This document shows positions 16,599-25,503 of a DNA stretch of 64,000 nt, one piece after another (position 1 is the first letter of the stretch; the number at the start of each line of letters is the position of its first letter). Source of the DNA: Roseicitreum antarcticum. Lineage in GTDB: Bacteria > Pseudomonadota > Alphaproteobacteria > Rhodobacterales > Rhodobacteraceae. Location: positions 310,001 through 374,000 of the forward strand of contig NZ_CP061502.1 of NCBI RefSeq assembly GCF_014681765.1. Direction: 5' to 3'. The notes below the pieces were generated by a model. That model was not told the origin of the DNA and ran no database searches. It saw only the letters and a program-made list of their open reading frames with translations. The position numbers were made by a program, and so were the translations under genes.

Positions 16599-17327
16599 AT
16601 GAACCGCGAAGTGTTGTTGCAGGCGCGCAATGTGTCGAAAAGATTCGGCGCGGTGCGGGTGCTGCACGATGTCAGCTTCGATACCTATCGGGGCGAAGTG
16701 CTGGGCATTCTCGGCCCCAACGGGGCAGGCAAGACGACCCTGTTCAACATGATCAGCGGCGACCTCAAACCCTCGGGCGGGGAAATCCGCCTGGGGGACA
16801 CCACCCTGGCCGGCGAGCCGCCGTTTCGGCGCTGCCGCATGGGGATCGGGCGGACCTATCAGATTCCGCATCCCTATATCGGCATGACGACGTTTGAAAA
16901 TCTGCTGGTCGCCGCATCGTTCGGCAGCGGGCGGACTGAAAGCGAAAGCTATGCCTTTTGCGCCCAGGTGTTGGTGGATTGCGAACTGGCCGACCGGGCC
17001 AATACATCGTCAGGCAGCCTGACGCTGCTCGATCGCAAACGGCTGGAACTGGCCCGCGCTCTGGCATCCGACCCAAAGCTGCTGCTCCTCGATGAGATTG
17101 CGGGCGGACTGACGGAAGAGGAATCGAAAGCGCTGGTCGCACTGGTGCGCCGCATCCGCGACCGGGGTGTGACGATCATCTGGATCGAGCATGTGCTGCA
17201 TGCCCTCATGGCGGTGGCCGACCGGCTTCTGGTGCTGAACTTTGGCGAAAAGATCGCCGAAGGCCCACCGCAAGAGGTGATCGCAAACGCCGAGGTAAAG
17301 CGCGTCTACATGGGGGTCGATGCATGA
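16599..17327 (+). CDS. ABC transporter ATP-binding protein, LivG type
   Basis: A 242-aa ATPase of the branched-chain amino acid transporter family. Walker A GPNGAGKTT is near residues 37-45, the signature region reads SGSLTLLDRKRLELARALA near 130 (a degenerate LSGGQ, normal for LivG), and Walker B is LLLLDEIAGGL near 160. The WIEHVLHALMAVADRLLVL H-loop follows. The C-terminal VIANAEVKRVYMG tail is also LivG-like. It pairs with the LivF-type ATPase whose ATG overlaps by 4 bp. Confidence 0.9.
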   Translation: MNREVLLQARNVSKRFGAVRVLHDVSFDTYRGEVLGILGPNGAGKTTLFNMISGDLKPSGGEIRLGDTTLAGEPPFRRCRMGIGRTYQIPHPYIGMTTFENLLVAASFGSGRTESESYAFCAQVLVDCELADRANTSSGSLTLLDRKRLELARALASDPKLLLLDEIAGGLTEEESKALVALVRRIRDRGVTIIWIEHVLHALMAVADRLLVLNFGEKIAEGPPQEVIANAEVKRVYMGVDA

Positions 17328-18052
17328 CGACAGTTTTGTCCACACATGGCCTGATCGCGCGTTACGGCGACTTTCAGGCGCTTTACGGCGTCGATATCGA
17401 CGTGGCGGAAGGTGAGGCCGTGGCGCTGATCGGGGCGAACGGGGCGGGCAAGTCCACGTTCTTGCGCGCGATCATGGGGCTTTTGCCTGTAGCGCCCGAC
17501 ATGGTGCGGCTGGACGGCCAGGCCATCGGCGGCACGTTAACCGACCGCATGGTGCAGAAGGGTGTGGCCATCGTTCCCGAAGGGCGGAGGCTGTTCACCG
17601 GCATGTCGGTCGAGGACAACCTGCGCGTCGCCGTCGATCAGGCGGACCGGCTGGGCCGCAAGGGCGGGTGGTCGCTGGAACGGCTGCACCGCCTGTTCCC
17701 GATCCTGAAGGAAAAGGCGCAAACGCAAGCACAGAACCTGTCGGGCGGGCAGCAACAGATGGTGTCCATCGGGCGCGCACTGCTGTGTCAACCGCGCGTG
17801 CTGCTGTGCGATGAGATCAGCCTGGGCCTTGCGCCAAAGGTGATCCGCGAGATCTATGCGGCCATGCCCGAAATCCGCGGGCAAGGCACCTCGGTGATCG
17901 TGGTGGAACAGGATGTGGGGTTGGCGCAATCGGCGTCCGACCGGCTGTTTTGCATGCTGGAGGGGCGCGTGACGCTAAGCGGCGCGTCCGATCAGATAAC
18001 CCGCGAGCAAATTGCCGCGGCATATTTCGGAGGTTCCGATGCAATGGTTTGA
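17324..18052 (+). CDS. ABC transporter ATP-binding protein, LivF type
   Basis: A 242-aa ATPase, the LivF partner. Walker A GANGAGKST is near residues 38-46, the signature LSGGQQQMVSIGRALL near 139, and Walker B VLLCDEISLGLAP near 160. The EQDVGLAQSASDRLFCMLEGRV end is typical of LivF. It overlaps the upstream ATPase gene by 4 bp and the downstream permease gene by 14 bp, indicating coupled translation of the importer's parts. Confidence 0.9.
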   Translation: MTTVLSTHGLIARYGDFQALYGVDIDVAEGEAVALIGANGAGKSTFLRAIMGLLPVAPDMVRLDGQAIGGTLTDRMVQKGVAIVPEGRRLFTGMSVEDNLRVAVDQADRLGRKGGWSLERLHRLFPILKEKAQTQAQNLSGGQQQMVSIGRALLCQPRVLLCDEISLGLAPKVIREIYAAMPEIRGQGTSVIVVEQDVGLAQSASDRLFCMLEGRVTLSGASDQITREQIAAAYFGGSDAMV

Positions 18053-18896
18053 TGCGCTGATCCAGGGGATCTTGCTGGGCGGCATGTATGCGCAATATGC
18101 GCTGGGAATGGCGCTGATGTTCGGCGTGATGCGGATCGTCAATGTCAGCCATGGCGATCTGGTGATCTTGCTGTCGCTGATCGGCATTTCGCTGGCATCT
18201 TCATTCGGGCTGGGGCCGTTCACCGTCATGGTGGCGCTGGTGCCGCTGGCCGTTGCGATGGGCTGGCTGTTGCAGAAGGCGGTGCTGAACAAGGTTGTGG
18301 GCGATGACCCACTGCCCTCGCTGATCGCGACGTTCGGGCTGTCCATCGCGTTGCAGAACATGATGTTGCAGATCTGGTCGGCCAACAGCCGGTCCCTGCC
18401 CGGCGGCGGGATCGAAAGCGCGTCGATCCAGTTGGGCAGCATCTATGTGGGTCTTCTGCCAGTGATCGTGCTGGCCTTTGCCACCGCGCTGACCTGGGGG
18501 CTGGACCTGATGCTGAAGCGCACCCGCTTTGGCCGCGCGTTGCGCGCCGCGTCTGCCGATGTCGAGGCCGCGTCGATGACTGGCATCAACGCCCGGGCGG
18601 TCTATGCCTCGGCCACGGCGATCGCGGTGGGGATCTTGGGTTTCGCTGCCGTCTTTCAGTCGCTGCGGTCCACCGTGGCACCCGCCGATGGCGCGGCGCA
18701 GCTGATCTACGCCTTCGAGGCCGTCATCATCGGCGGCATGGGGTCAGTCTGGGGGGCCTTCATCGGGTCGATGGTGCTGGGCATCAGCCAGGCCATCGGC
18801 TTTCGCATCGACCCGGGCTTCGGCATCCTGGCGGGTCACATTGTCTTCCTGCTCGTGCTGGCGACGCGCCCGCAGGGGCTGTTCGGAAAGGTCTGA
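18039..18896 (+). CDS. ABC transporter permease, LivH type
   Basis: A 285-aa inner-membrane permease with about eight hydrophobic segments. It opens with LIQGILLGGMYAQYALGMALMFGVMRIVNVSHGD, here noted by its short hallmark RIVNVSHGD near residue 33. The cytoplasmic coupling segment MLKRTRFGRALRAASADVEAASMTGIN and the YAFEAVIIGGMGSVWGAFIGS end also match LivH. I place the start at 18039 (MQWFDAL), which has a GGAGG site; an earlier ATG in frame has none. Confidence 0.88.
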   Translation: MQWFDALIQGILLGGMYAQYALGMALMFGVMRIVNVSHGDLVILLSLIGISLASSFGLGPFTVMVALVPLAVAMGWLLQKAVLNKVVGDDPLPSLIATFGLSIALQNMMLQIWSANSRSLPGGGIESASIQLGSIYVGLLPVIVLAFATALTWGLDLMLKRTRFGRALRAASADVEAASMTGINARAVYASATAIAVGILGFAAVFQSLRSTVAPADGAAQLIYAFEAVIIGGMGSVWGAFIGSMVLGISQAIGFRIDPGFGILAGHIVFLLVLATRPQGLFGKV

Positions 18897-18902
18897 GAAA
18901 CC

Positions 18903-19967
18903 ATGAGCGCTGTATCCTCTTCCCCCCCCTCCACCGCCCCGGCCCTGCCGCCGGTGCTGGTGCGGCGTCAGACCGGCTCCGGGCGCGTGGCGCTGGTGCT
19001 GTTCGCGATTGCGATCATCGCGCTGGCCTCGATGGCATGGTGGGCGAAAACCGGCACCATCCGCATGATGCTGGAACTGTGCTGTTACATCGCCGTAGCG
19101 CAAATGTGGAACATGCTGGCGGGCTATGCCGGGCTGGTTTCGGTTGGGCAACAGGCCTTCATGGGCGCGGCTGGCTATGCGTTGTTCGTGCTGGCGCAGA
19201 CCTTCGGCATCAATCCCTTCCTGGCGATCTTCCTGTCGTTGCTGGTGCCCGCTGTGCTGGCCGTGCCGTGTTACATGCTGCTGCACCGGCTGGACGGGCC
19301 ATATTTCGCCATTGGCACCTGGGTGGTGGCCGAGGTGTTCCGGCTGGTCGCGTCGAACATGGGGTTTCTGAACGCAGGCGCGGGCATGTCGCTGGGCGTG
19401 ATGCGCGACTATTCGCTGTTTGAACGCAACGTTGCCATGTCCTGGCTATGCGCGATCTTGATCCTGACAACCATCGGCGGCAGCTACTGGTTCTTGCGCT
19501 CGCGCTACGGGCTGGCGCTGATTGCCATGCGCGACAATCCGGTGGCGGCGGCCAGTCAGGGCGTGAACGTGCCCCGCCTGCGCTTCATGATCTATATCGC
19601 CGCCGCAGTCGGCTGCGGGCTGGCGGGCGCGATCTACTCGATGGCGCAGCTGCGCATCAACCCGCCTTCGGCGTTCGATCCAATGTGGGCCAGCATCGCG
19701 ATCTTCATCGTCATGGTGGGCGGCATTGCGTCGATCGAAGGGGTGCTGATCGGCTCGCTGATCTACTTTCTGGCCGACCGCTGGTTCGGCGAATATGGCG
19801 CAAGCTATTTCGTCGTGCTGGGCGTGATGACCGTGCTGGTCGCCCTTTACGCCCGCGGCGGCATCTGGGGGGCGGTGTCCAAGCGATGGGATGTCCATTG
19901 GTTCCCGATCCGCCGCAACCTGACCTATACATCGCAAGATACCGCCAAGCCGGAGGACAAGTCATGA
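18903..19967 (+). CDS. ABC transporter permease, LivM type
   Basis: A 354-aa inner-membrane permease with a long N-terminal cytoplasmic lead and about nine hydrophobic segments. LivM hallmarks include NMLAGYAGLVSVGQQAFMGAAGYA near residue 76, the coupling helix LRSRYGLALIAMRDNPVAAASQGVN near 200, and GGIASIEGVLIGSLIYFL near 275. It forms a heterodimer with the LivH-type permease encoded just upstream. Its stop overlaps the ATG of the Zn-alcohol dehydrogenase gene by 4 bp. Confidence 0.9.
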   Translation: MSAVSSSPPSTAPALPPVLVRRQTGSGRVALVLFAIAIIALASMAWWAKTGTIRMMLELCCYIAVAQMWNMLAGYAGLVSVGQQAFMGAAGYALFVLAQTFGINPFLAIFLSLLVPAVLAVPCYMLLHRLDGPYFAIGTWVVAEVFRLVASNMGFLNAGAGMSLGVMRDYSLFERNVAMSWLCAILILTTIGGSYWFLRSRYGLALIAMRDNPVAAASQGVNVPRLRFMIYIAAAVGCGLAGAIYSMAQLRINPPSAFDPMWASIAIFIVMVGGIASIEGVLIGSLIYFLADRWFGEYGASYFVVLGVMTVLVALYARGGIWGAVSKRWDVHWFPIRRNLTYTSQDTAKPEDKS

Positions 19968-20986
19968 AAGCTGCCATTTTCGACGCGGTCGGCAGCCCGC
20001 TGCGCATCGGCACCCAGCCTGACCCCACGCCCGGTGCGGATGAGGTGGTGCTGCGTGTCGCCGCTTGCGGAATCTGCGGCAGCGACCTGCACATCACCGA
20101 AGACCCTGGCCCCTTCGGCATTCACCCGGGCTTCGTGCTGGGCCATGAAATTGCGGGCGAGGTGGTGGCAACAGGTACGGACGTGCACGGCCTGAAGGTC
20201 GGCGATGGCGTGGCGGTGGTGCCGATGCGCGGCTGCGGGCATTGCGCCACCTGCCGCGCGGGCGATCCGGCGCGCTGCGCCGATCTGGTGTTGATCGGCG
20301 GCGGCTATGCGGAATATGTCACCGTCGCCGCGCGCCAGTGCCACCTGTTGCCCGAAGGTGTCGCGCTGGCCGATGGTGCCCTGGCAGAGCCGTTGGCCGT
20401 CGCGCTGCATTGCGTGATCCGCGCCCGCATGCAGCCCGGCGCCCGCGTGGCCGTTCTGGGCGCGGGGCCCATCGGGCTGCTGGTCGCTTTCTGGGCGCGG
20501 CGGCTGGGGGCGGCGCAGGTGGTGATGGCCGATCTGCACGCCCATCAGCGCGACCGCGCGCTGGCGCTTGGCGCCACGGGCTTCGCGCTGTCGGACGACC
20601 GTGTCGCACAGAACATCGCCGATCTGGCCGGCGGCCCGCCCGACATCGTGTTTGAATGCGTGGGCAAGCGCGGGTTGCTGCAGGCCGCAGTGCAGACCGT
20701 ACGCCCGCAGGGCAAGGTGATCGGCGTAGGTCTGTGCGTCGGCGGCGACGCATGGGACCCTTTCACCGCGCTGATGAAAGAGATCGAGCTGATCTTTGCC
20801 GTCTTCTTCCACCAGGGCCACGAATTCGGCCCCGCGCTGGATGCGTTGGCCGAGGGCCGCTTTGCCCCGCAGCAGATCATCACCGACCGTATCGGCCTGT
20901 CGCCCGTACCGCAGATGTTCGAGGGGCTGCGCAGCCGTACCACACAATGCAAGGTGCTGATCCAGCCGGATATGTCCGATGCCTGA
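19964..20986 (+). CDS. Zn-dependent medium-chain alcohol dehydrogenase
   Basis: A 340-aa MDR-family dehydrogenase. Catalytic-zinc ligands appear as CGICGSDLHIT near residues 37-47 and GHEIAGEV near 63. A partly filled structural-zinc lobe (GCGHCATCRAGDPARC) lies near 88-103. The NAD(P) fold begins VAVLGAGPIGLLVA near residue 164. Members oxidise polyols, threonine or aryl alcohols, and the substrate here is unknown. Translation is coupled to livM by an ATGA overlap, so the enzyme probably acts on an imported compound or an early product of it. A longer frame upstream reads through livM and was not used. Confidence 0.88.
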   Translation: MKAAIFDAVGSPLRIGTQPDPTPGADEVVLRVAACGICGSDLHITEDPGPFGIHPGFVLGHEIAGEVVATGTDVHGLKVGDGVAVVPMRGCGHCATCRAGDPARCADLVLIGGGYAEYVTVAARQCHLLPEGVALADGALAEPLAVALHCVIRARMQPGARVAVLGAGPIGLLVAFWARRLGAAQVVMADLHAHQRDRALALGATGFALSDDRVAQNIADLAGGPPDIVFECVGKRGLLQAAVQTVRPQGKVIGVGLCVGGDAWDPFTALMKEIELIFAVFFHQGHEFGPALDALAEGRFAPQQIITDRIGLSPVPQMFEGLRSRTTQCKVLIQPDMSDA

Positions 20987-21072
20987 GGCATCCGCGACAC
21001 CCAACTGATTTAAGGCGGATTCCGCATAGGGCCGCCCGTTCTTCCATCCAGCCGCGCGTAAGGAGACCACAG

Positions 21073-21861
21073 ATGACAACGACCTTCGAGACCCTTGAAT
21101 ACGACATCGGCGGGGTCAAAACCGTCGTCAAGGCCATCGGCAGCGGCAAGCCGCTGATCTTCTTGCATGGTGCCGCCACGCTGGAAGGTTTCGATTTTGC
21201 CGAAGGCCTGGCCGATCGTTTCCGCGTGTTCTTGCCCAGCCACCCCGGCATGGGATTCTCCGGTCCTGCGCCACATATCACAGGCATGGCGGATCTGTTG
21301 GTGCATTACCTCAACCTTCTGGACGTGCTGGACCTGCCAGAGTTGCCGCATCTGATGGGCTTTTCCATGGGCGGCTGGATGGCGAGCGAACTGGCTGCGG
21401 TAGCGCGCGACCGTTTCGACCGCGTGGTGCTTGTCGCCCCTGCCGGGCTGAACGATCCGGCCCATCCCGGCACGCCCCTGGACCAGATCGCACCGCAGGA
21501 TTTTCCCGGCTACCTTGCGCATGATCCGGCGGTCGCGCTGCCCTATTTCCCCGACGGATCCGACGCGGCCTTCGCGGAGGCGTTCGGCGCAGACCGCGCG
21601 CGCGAGGGCGAGGCCGTAGGCCGTTTGTGCCACCCGTTCGGCATGGGCCACCCCAATCTGCGCCGCATGCTGGCACGCATCACCAACCCCGCGCTGGTGG
21701 TCTGGGGCGAGGCCGACCGGATGCTGCCCGCCAGTCAGGCGCCGCTGTGGGTCGCGGCGCTGCCAGCCGCCACACTGATCACCGTGCCCGATGCGGGCCA
21801 TCTGGTCTTGCAGGAAAAGCCTGAAACCCTGCGCAGGATCGGCGATTTCCTCGCCGCCTGA
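21073..21861 (+). CDS. Alpha/beta-fold hydrolase
   Basis: A 262-aa serine hydrolase. The oxyanion loop FLHGAAT lies near residue 32, the nucleophile elbow GFSMGGW near 96-102 (Ser at about 98), the acid in VVWGEADRML near 219, and the His in DAGHLVLQEKPE near 241. It could open a lactone or ester or cleave a C-C bond of a ring-cleavage product. In a cluster with an intradiol dioxygenase, an enol-lactone or ester hydrolase role is plausible but unproven. An AAGGAGA ribosome-binding site precedes the ATG at 21073. Confidence 0.85.
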   Translation: MTTTFETLEYDIGGVKTVVKAIGSGKPLIFLHGAATLEGFDFAEGLADRFRVFLPSHPGMGFSGPAPHITGMADLLVHYLNLLDVLDLPELPHLMGFSMGGWMASELAAVARDRFDRVVLVAPAGLNDPAHPGTPLDQIAPQDFPGYLAHDPAVALPYFPDGSDAAFAEAFGADRAREGEAVGRLCHPFGMGHPNLRRMLARITNPALVVWGEADRMLPASQAPLWVAALPAATLITVPDAGHLVLQEKPETLRRIGDFLAA

Positions 21862-21886
21862 AATTCATCCAAAGGAGGAGACAACC

Positions 21887-23107
21887 ATGAACAAGCCAAT
21901 GAAACACAGCTACTGGGGCAATACCGTCGATTATCGCGCCCTGCTGGACCAGGTGGCCGAGATCGGCCCGAAACTGGAAGCCAACGCGCCTGCCGATGAT
22001 GCTGCGGGCGAGCTGACGCCAGAAAGCTTCGAGTTGCTGCGCCCGCTGCGTGCCTCGCACTTGATGGCGACCGAGGAACTGGGCGGCGCGCAAATGCGCC
22101 CGACTGAAGTGTTGCAGGTGCTGGAAGCCATCACCTGGTGGTCGGGGTCGGCCGGCTGGGTGTCGATGGTGCACTGCTGCATCGGCGCGATGTCGGCAGC
22201 CTTCCTGCCCGACAGCGCCGTGGAACGCCTGTTTGCGCAGGGCACCGAAAACCGCTTTTCCGGGCAGGGCGCACCGCTGGGCATGCTCAAGAAGGTCGAC
22301 GGCGGTTACCGGCTGACCGGGAAATGGAGCTATGGCTCGGGCTTTTCCCATGCAACATGGTCGCATTCCGCCTGCTTCTTGGATGACGGCACGGGCAAGC
22401 CCGCCAAGGATGACGCGGGCAATGTCATCGTCATGTGCGCCCATGCGCCGGTCGAGGAACATAAGCAACTGGGCAACTGGGATGTGCTGGGCCTGAAGGG
22501 CACCGGGTCCATCGACTACGCCGCCGAGGATGTGTTCATCGCCGAAGACATGGTGTTCCCGATCCTGAGCGCGCCGCCGCAGCGCCTGACCGAATTGTTC
22601 AGCCTCGGCATCGTCGGGCTGGCCGCAGTAGGGCACACCGGGTGGGCCATGGGTACGGGGCGGCGGATGCTGGATGAGATCGCGGGCTTCGCGCGGTCGA
22701 AATCCGGCCGTGCGGGCATGCTGGGCGAAAGCGAGAAGTTCTGGCATGACTATGGCCGCGCCGAAGCCAGCTACCGGGCGGCACGCGCGCTGGTCATGGA
22801 AGTGTGGGGCGACATCGAAGCGACGGCAGAGGCCGGCCGCCAGATGTCCACGCAGCAGATCAGCATGGTGCATCTGGCAAAGTCACAGATCCACGAAGCC
22901 GGTGTTGATGTGTGCAATTTTGCCTATCGTGCCTCGGGCGGGGCGGGCCTGAGATCGGGCGTGATTCAACGCACCTTCCGTGACATGATGGTCGCTGCGA
23001 ACCACTTCACCATCGCGCCCTCCATCGTCACCTCGGCGGGGCGCGACCTTGGCGGCCAGTGGTCCGACCGGACTTGGCAGTTTTACGACCTGATCGACAA
23101 GAAGTAG
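21887..23107 (+). CDS. Two-component flavin-dependent monooxygenase, oxygenase subunit (group D, acyl-CoA dehydrogenase fold)
   Basis: A 406-aa protein of the acyl-CoA-dehydrogenase-like hydroxylase group (4-hydroxyphenylacetate hydroxylase C2, resorcinol hydroxylase GraA and relatives). The helical N-terminal domain is followed by a beta domain containing RFSGQGAPLG, YRLTGKWSYGSGFSHATW and WDVLGLKGTGSIDY, then a C-terminal four-helix part with YRASGGAGLRSGVIQRTFRDMMVAANHF. It uses reduced flavin, probably supplied by the flavin reductase encoded 69 bp downstream, to hydroxylate a phenol. Length and partners match resorcinol hydroxylase systems, whose product hydroxyquinol would suit the dioxygenase encoded nearby. 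The GGAGGAG site supports the start at 21887. Confidence 0.82.
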   Translation: MNKPMKHSYWGNTVDYRALLDQVAEIGPKLEANAPADDAAGELTPESFELLRPLRASHLMATEELGGAQMRPTEVLQVLEAITWWSGSAGWVSMVHCCIGAMSAAFLPDSAVERLFAQGTENRFSGQGAPLGMLKKVDGGYRLTGKWSYGSGFSHATWSHSACFLDDGTGKPAKDDAGNVIVMCAHAPVEEHKQLGNWDVLGLKGTGSIDYAAEDVFIAEDMVFPILSAPPQRLTELFSLGIVGLAAVGHTGWAMGTGRRMLDEIAGFARSKSGRAGMLGESEKFWHDYGRAEASYRAARALVMEVWGDIEATAEAGRQMSTQQISMVHLAKSQIHEAGVDVCNFAYRASGGAGLRSGVIQRTFRDMMVAANHFTIAPSIVTSAGRDLGGQWSDRTWQFYDLIDKK

Positions 23108-23176
23108 GCCACTACCCGCTGGCCGGGGCGCGCGCGACGTTCCGGCCAGCGGGCACCGTGGAAAGGAGATATCCTC

Positions 23177-23752
23177 ATGACTGCGCAATCCGACACTCTG
23201 CCCGCGCTGTCGCAGGCGTTCCGCGATGCGTTTCGCTGCCATCCTGCCGGGGTGGCGGTCATCACGGCAGACCCCGGCGACAACCCGGTGGCGATGACGG
23301 TCTCGTCGCTGATCTCGGTCAGCGCTGATCCGCCGACGGTTGCTTTCTCGCTCTCGGCGCGGTCGGGCGCGGCGGCGGCAGTGCTGGCGGCGGAAACCAT
23401 GGTCATCCACCTGATGCGCTATGGTGATCTGGATCTTGCGCTGTTGGGCGCGACGCCGGGGGCCGACCGCTTTGGCGGTGCCGTGCCCTGGGCAAGGCTA
23501 CCGACCGGCGAGCCGCGCTATACCAACGTCGCGACATGGTTTCGCGCGCGCAACACCGGCACGCTGGCCGTACCAGGCGCATCGGTCGTCACCGCCGAAT
23601 TGCTGGACGGGGATTGCGGCACACCGCCCGGTGCGCCCGAACTGGAATCGCTGATCTACCTGGACCGACGCTGGCATCGCCTGCGCGAAACCGCCGATGG
23701 CGCGGCCAGCCTGACGCCCATGGATGCCGATTACCGCGATGTCTTCCGCTGA
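23177..23752 (+). CDS. Flavin reductase (NAD(P)H:flavin oxidoreductase, HpaC/GraD-like)
   Basis: A 191-aa member of the flavin-reductase-like domain family. The N-terminus FRDAFRCHPAGVAVITADPG is followed by VAMTVSSLISVSADPPTVAFSL (flavin-binding strand pair, Ser-rich loop) near residues 38-59. It lacks a DNA-binding or haem domain. It should make FMNH2 or FADH2 with NAD(P)H and hand it to the oxygenase encoded just upstream. The GAAAGGAG site is 10 nt before the ATG. The GMC oxidoreductase start lies inside its last codons. Confidence 0.85.
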   Translation: MTAQSDTLPALSQAFRDAFRCHPAGVAVITADPGDNPVAMTVSSLISVSADPPTVAFSLSARSGAAAAVLAAETMVIHLMRYGDLDLALLGATPGADRFGGAVPWARLPTGEPRYTNVATWFRARNTGTLAVPGASVVTAELLDGDCGTPPGAPELESLIYLDRRWHRLRETADGAASLTPMDADYRDVFR

Positions 23753-25397
23753 CGCCCCCGCCGATTTCGGCCAGTTCGATGTGGTGATCGTGGGGGCGGG
23801 TTCGGCCGGATGCGTGCTGGCCAACCGCCTGTCTGCCGACGCACGCCGCCGTGTGCTGTTGATCGAGGCAGGGGGCAGCGACAACCACCCTTGGGTCCAC
23901 ATCCCGGTGGGGTATCTTTTCGCCATCGGCAACCCCCGGCTGGACTGGTGCTTTCGCACGCAGCCGGTGCCGGGGCTGAACGGGCGCAGCTTGCTTTACC
24001 CGCGCGGCAAGGTGCTGGGGGGAAGTTCCTCGATCAACGGCATGATCTACATGCGGGGACAGGCCGCCGATTATGACCATTGGCGCGACCTGGGCAATCC
24101 CGGCTGGGGCTGGGAAGATGTGCTGCCGCTGTTCCGCCGGTCCGAGCGGCATTTCGGCGCCGCCGATGCGCATCATGCCACGGAAGGTGAGTTGCGGGTA
24201 GAGCAGCAGCGCCTGCGCTGGCCCATCCTTGATGAGGTCGCCACGGCAGCGCAGCAGATGGGCATTCCCGTCAGCGCCGATTTCAACGCGGGCGACAATG
24301 AGGGGGTGGGCTATTTCCCGGTCAACCAGCGGCGTGGCCTGCGCTGGAACGCGCGCAAGGCGTTTCTGGACCCCGCGCGCGCGCGCCCGAACCTGCGCAT
24401 CGTCACTGGCGCGCAGGTGGTACGCCTGACGCTGGAAGGGCGGCGCGTCACCGGCGCGGTTTTCCGCGACCGCAGCGGGCATTACCATGTCCGCGCGGGG
24501 CAAGAGGTCGTGCTGTGCGCCGGCGCGATCGGCACGCCGCAGATCCTGGAGCTGTCGGGGATCGGGCGGCCAGACGTGGTGCGCAGGCTGGGTCTGCCGA
24601 TGGTGCACGCACTCTCCGGCGTGGGCGAGAACCTGCAAGACCATCTGCAGTTGCGCATGATCTTTTCAATTTCCGGCGCGCGCACGCTGAACGACCGGGC
24701 GCGCAGCCTGTGGGGCAAGGCCGGGATCGCGCTGCAATATGCGCTGACGCAATCCGGGCCGATGGCGATGGCGCCCAGCCAGCTGGGGATATTCACCCGC
24801 TCTGACCCCGGGCAGGACCGGGCGAATATCGAATATCATGTGCAGCCACTGTCGCTGGATGCTTTCGGCCAGCCGCTGCACCGCACACCCGCGCTTACCG
24901 TCTCGGTTTGCAACCTGCGCCCCAGCACGCGCGGGGCAAGCCATGCGACCAGCCCTGATCCCGCCGCCGCACCAGCCATCCAGCCTGCCTATCTGGCCAC
25001 CGATGCCGACCGTAAGGTCGCCGCCGACAGCATCCGCCATGCCCGCCGCCTGATGGCACAGCCCCATCTGGCGCAATTCAGCCCGGTAGAGGTGAAACCG
25101 GGCGCGGGTGCTCCGGATGCCGATGACGCGACGCTGGCGGCGCTGGCCGCCGATATCGGCACCACGATCTTCCACCCCGTCGGCACCGCGCGGATGGGCG
25201 ATGACGCGCTGGCCGTCACCGACGCAGAGCTGCGGGTGCACGGCCTGTCTGGCCTGCGCATCGCGGATTGTTCGGTGATGCCGCGCATTGTCAGCGGCAA
25301 CACCCATGCCCCTGCCGTGATGATCGGCGAGAAAGCGGCCGACCTGATCGCCGCCGGGTCCGGATTGACGGCCATACCCCGCAAGACCGCGTCATGA
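23739..25397 (+). CDS. GMC-family FAD-dependent oxidoreductase
   Basis: A 552-aa glucose-methanol-choline oxidoreductase. The dinucleotide motif VVIVGAGSAGCVLANRL comes first, then the GMC signature PRGKVLGGSSSINGMIYMRG near residue 86 and the second signature GAIGTPQILELSGIG near 265. The C-terminal catalytic region reads FHPVGTARMG near 476, followed by NTHAPAVMIGEKAADLI. These flavoenzymes oxidise alcohols, including aryl and polyethylene glycol alcohols. Gene start is uncertain: ATGs at 23724 and 23739 both overlap the reductase gene, and I prefer 23739. It could oxidise a side-chain alcohol of the imported compound before ring attack. Confidence 0.85.
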   Translation: MSSADAPADFGQFDVVIVGAGSAGCVLANRLSADARRRVLLIEAGGSDNHPWVHIPVGYLFAIGNPRLDWCFRTQPVPGLNGRSLLYPRGKVLGGSSSINGMIYMRGQAADYDHWRDLGNPGWGWEDVLPLFRRSERHFGAADAHHATEGELRVEQQRLRWPILDEVATAAQQMGIPVSADFNAGDNEGVGYFPVNQRRGLRWNARKAFLDPARARPNLRIVTGAQVVRLTLEGRRVTGAVFRDRSGHYHVRAGQEVVLCAGAIGTPQILELSGIGRPDVVRRLGLPMVHALSGVGENLQDHLQLRMIFSISGARTLNDRARSLWGKAGIALQYALTQSGPMAMAPSQLGIFTRSDPGQDRANIEYHVQPLSLDAFGQPLHRTPALTVSVCNLRPSTRGASHATSPDPAAAPAIQPAYLATDADRKVAADSIRHARRLMAQPHLAQFSPVEVKPGAGAPDADDATLAALAADIGTTIFHPVGTARMGDDALAVTDAELRVHGLSGLRIADCSVMPRIVSGNTHAPAVMIGEKAADLIAAGSGLTAIPRKTAS

Positions 25398-25503
25398 TTA
25401 TACCGCAACGCAATATTGATGCGCAGGCATCACATCACCTTCGCCTTCCCGCAGGGCTACTCTGCCCGCAAGACCTGTTCTGAACGTTCGAGGAGGAACG
25501 ACC

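Noticed and set aside
16530-17345. Minus-strand frames opposite the liv ATPase genes
   Set aside because: Antisense shadows of well-supported ATPase genes.
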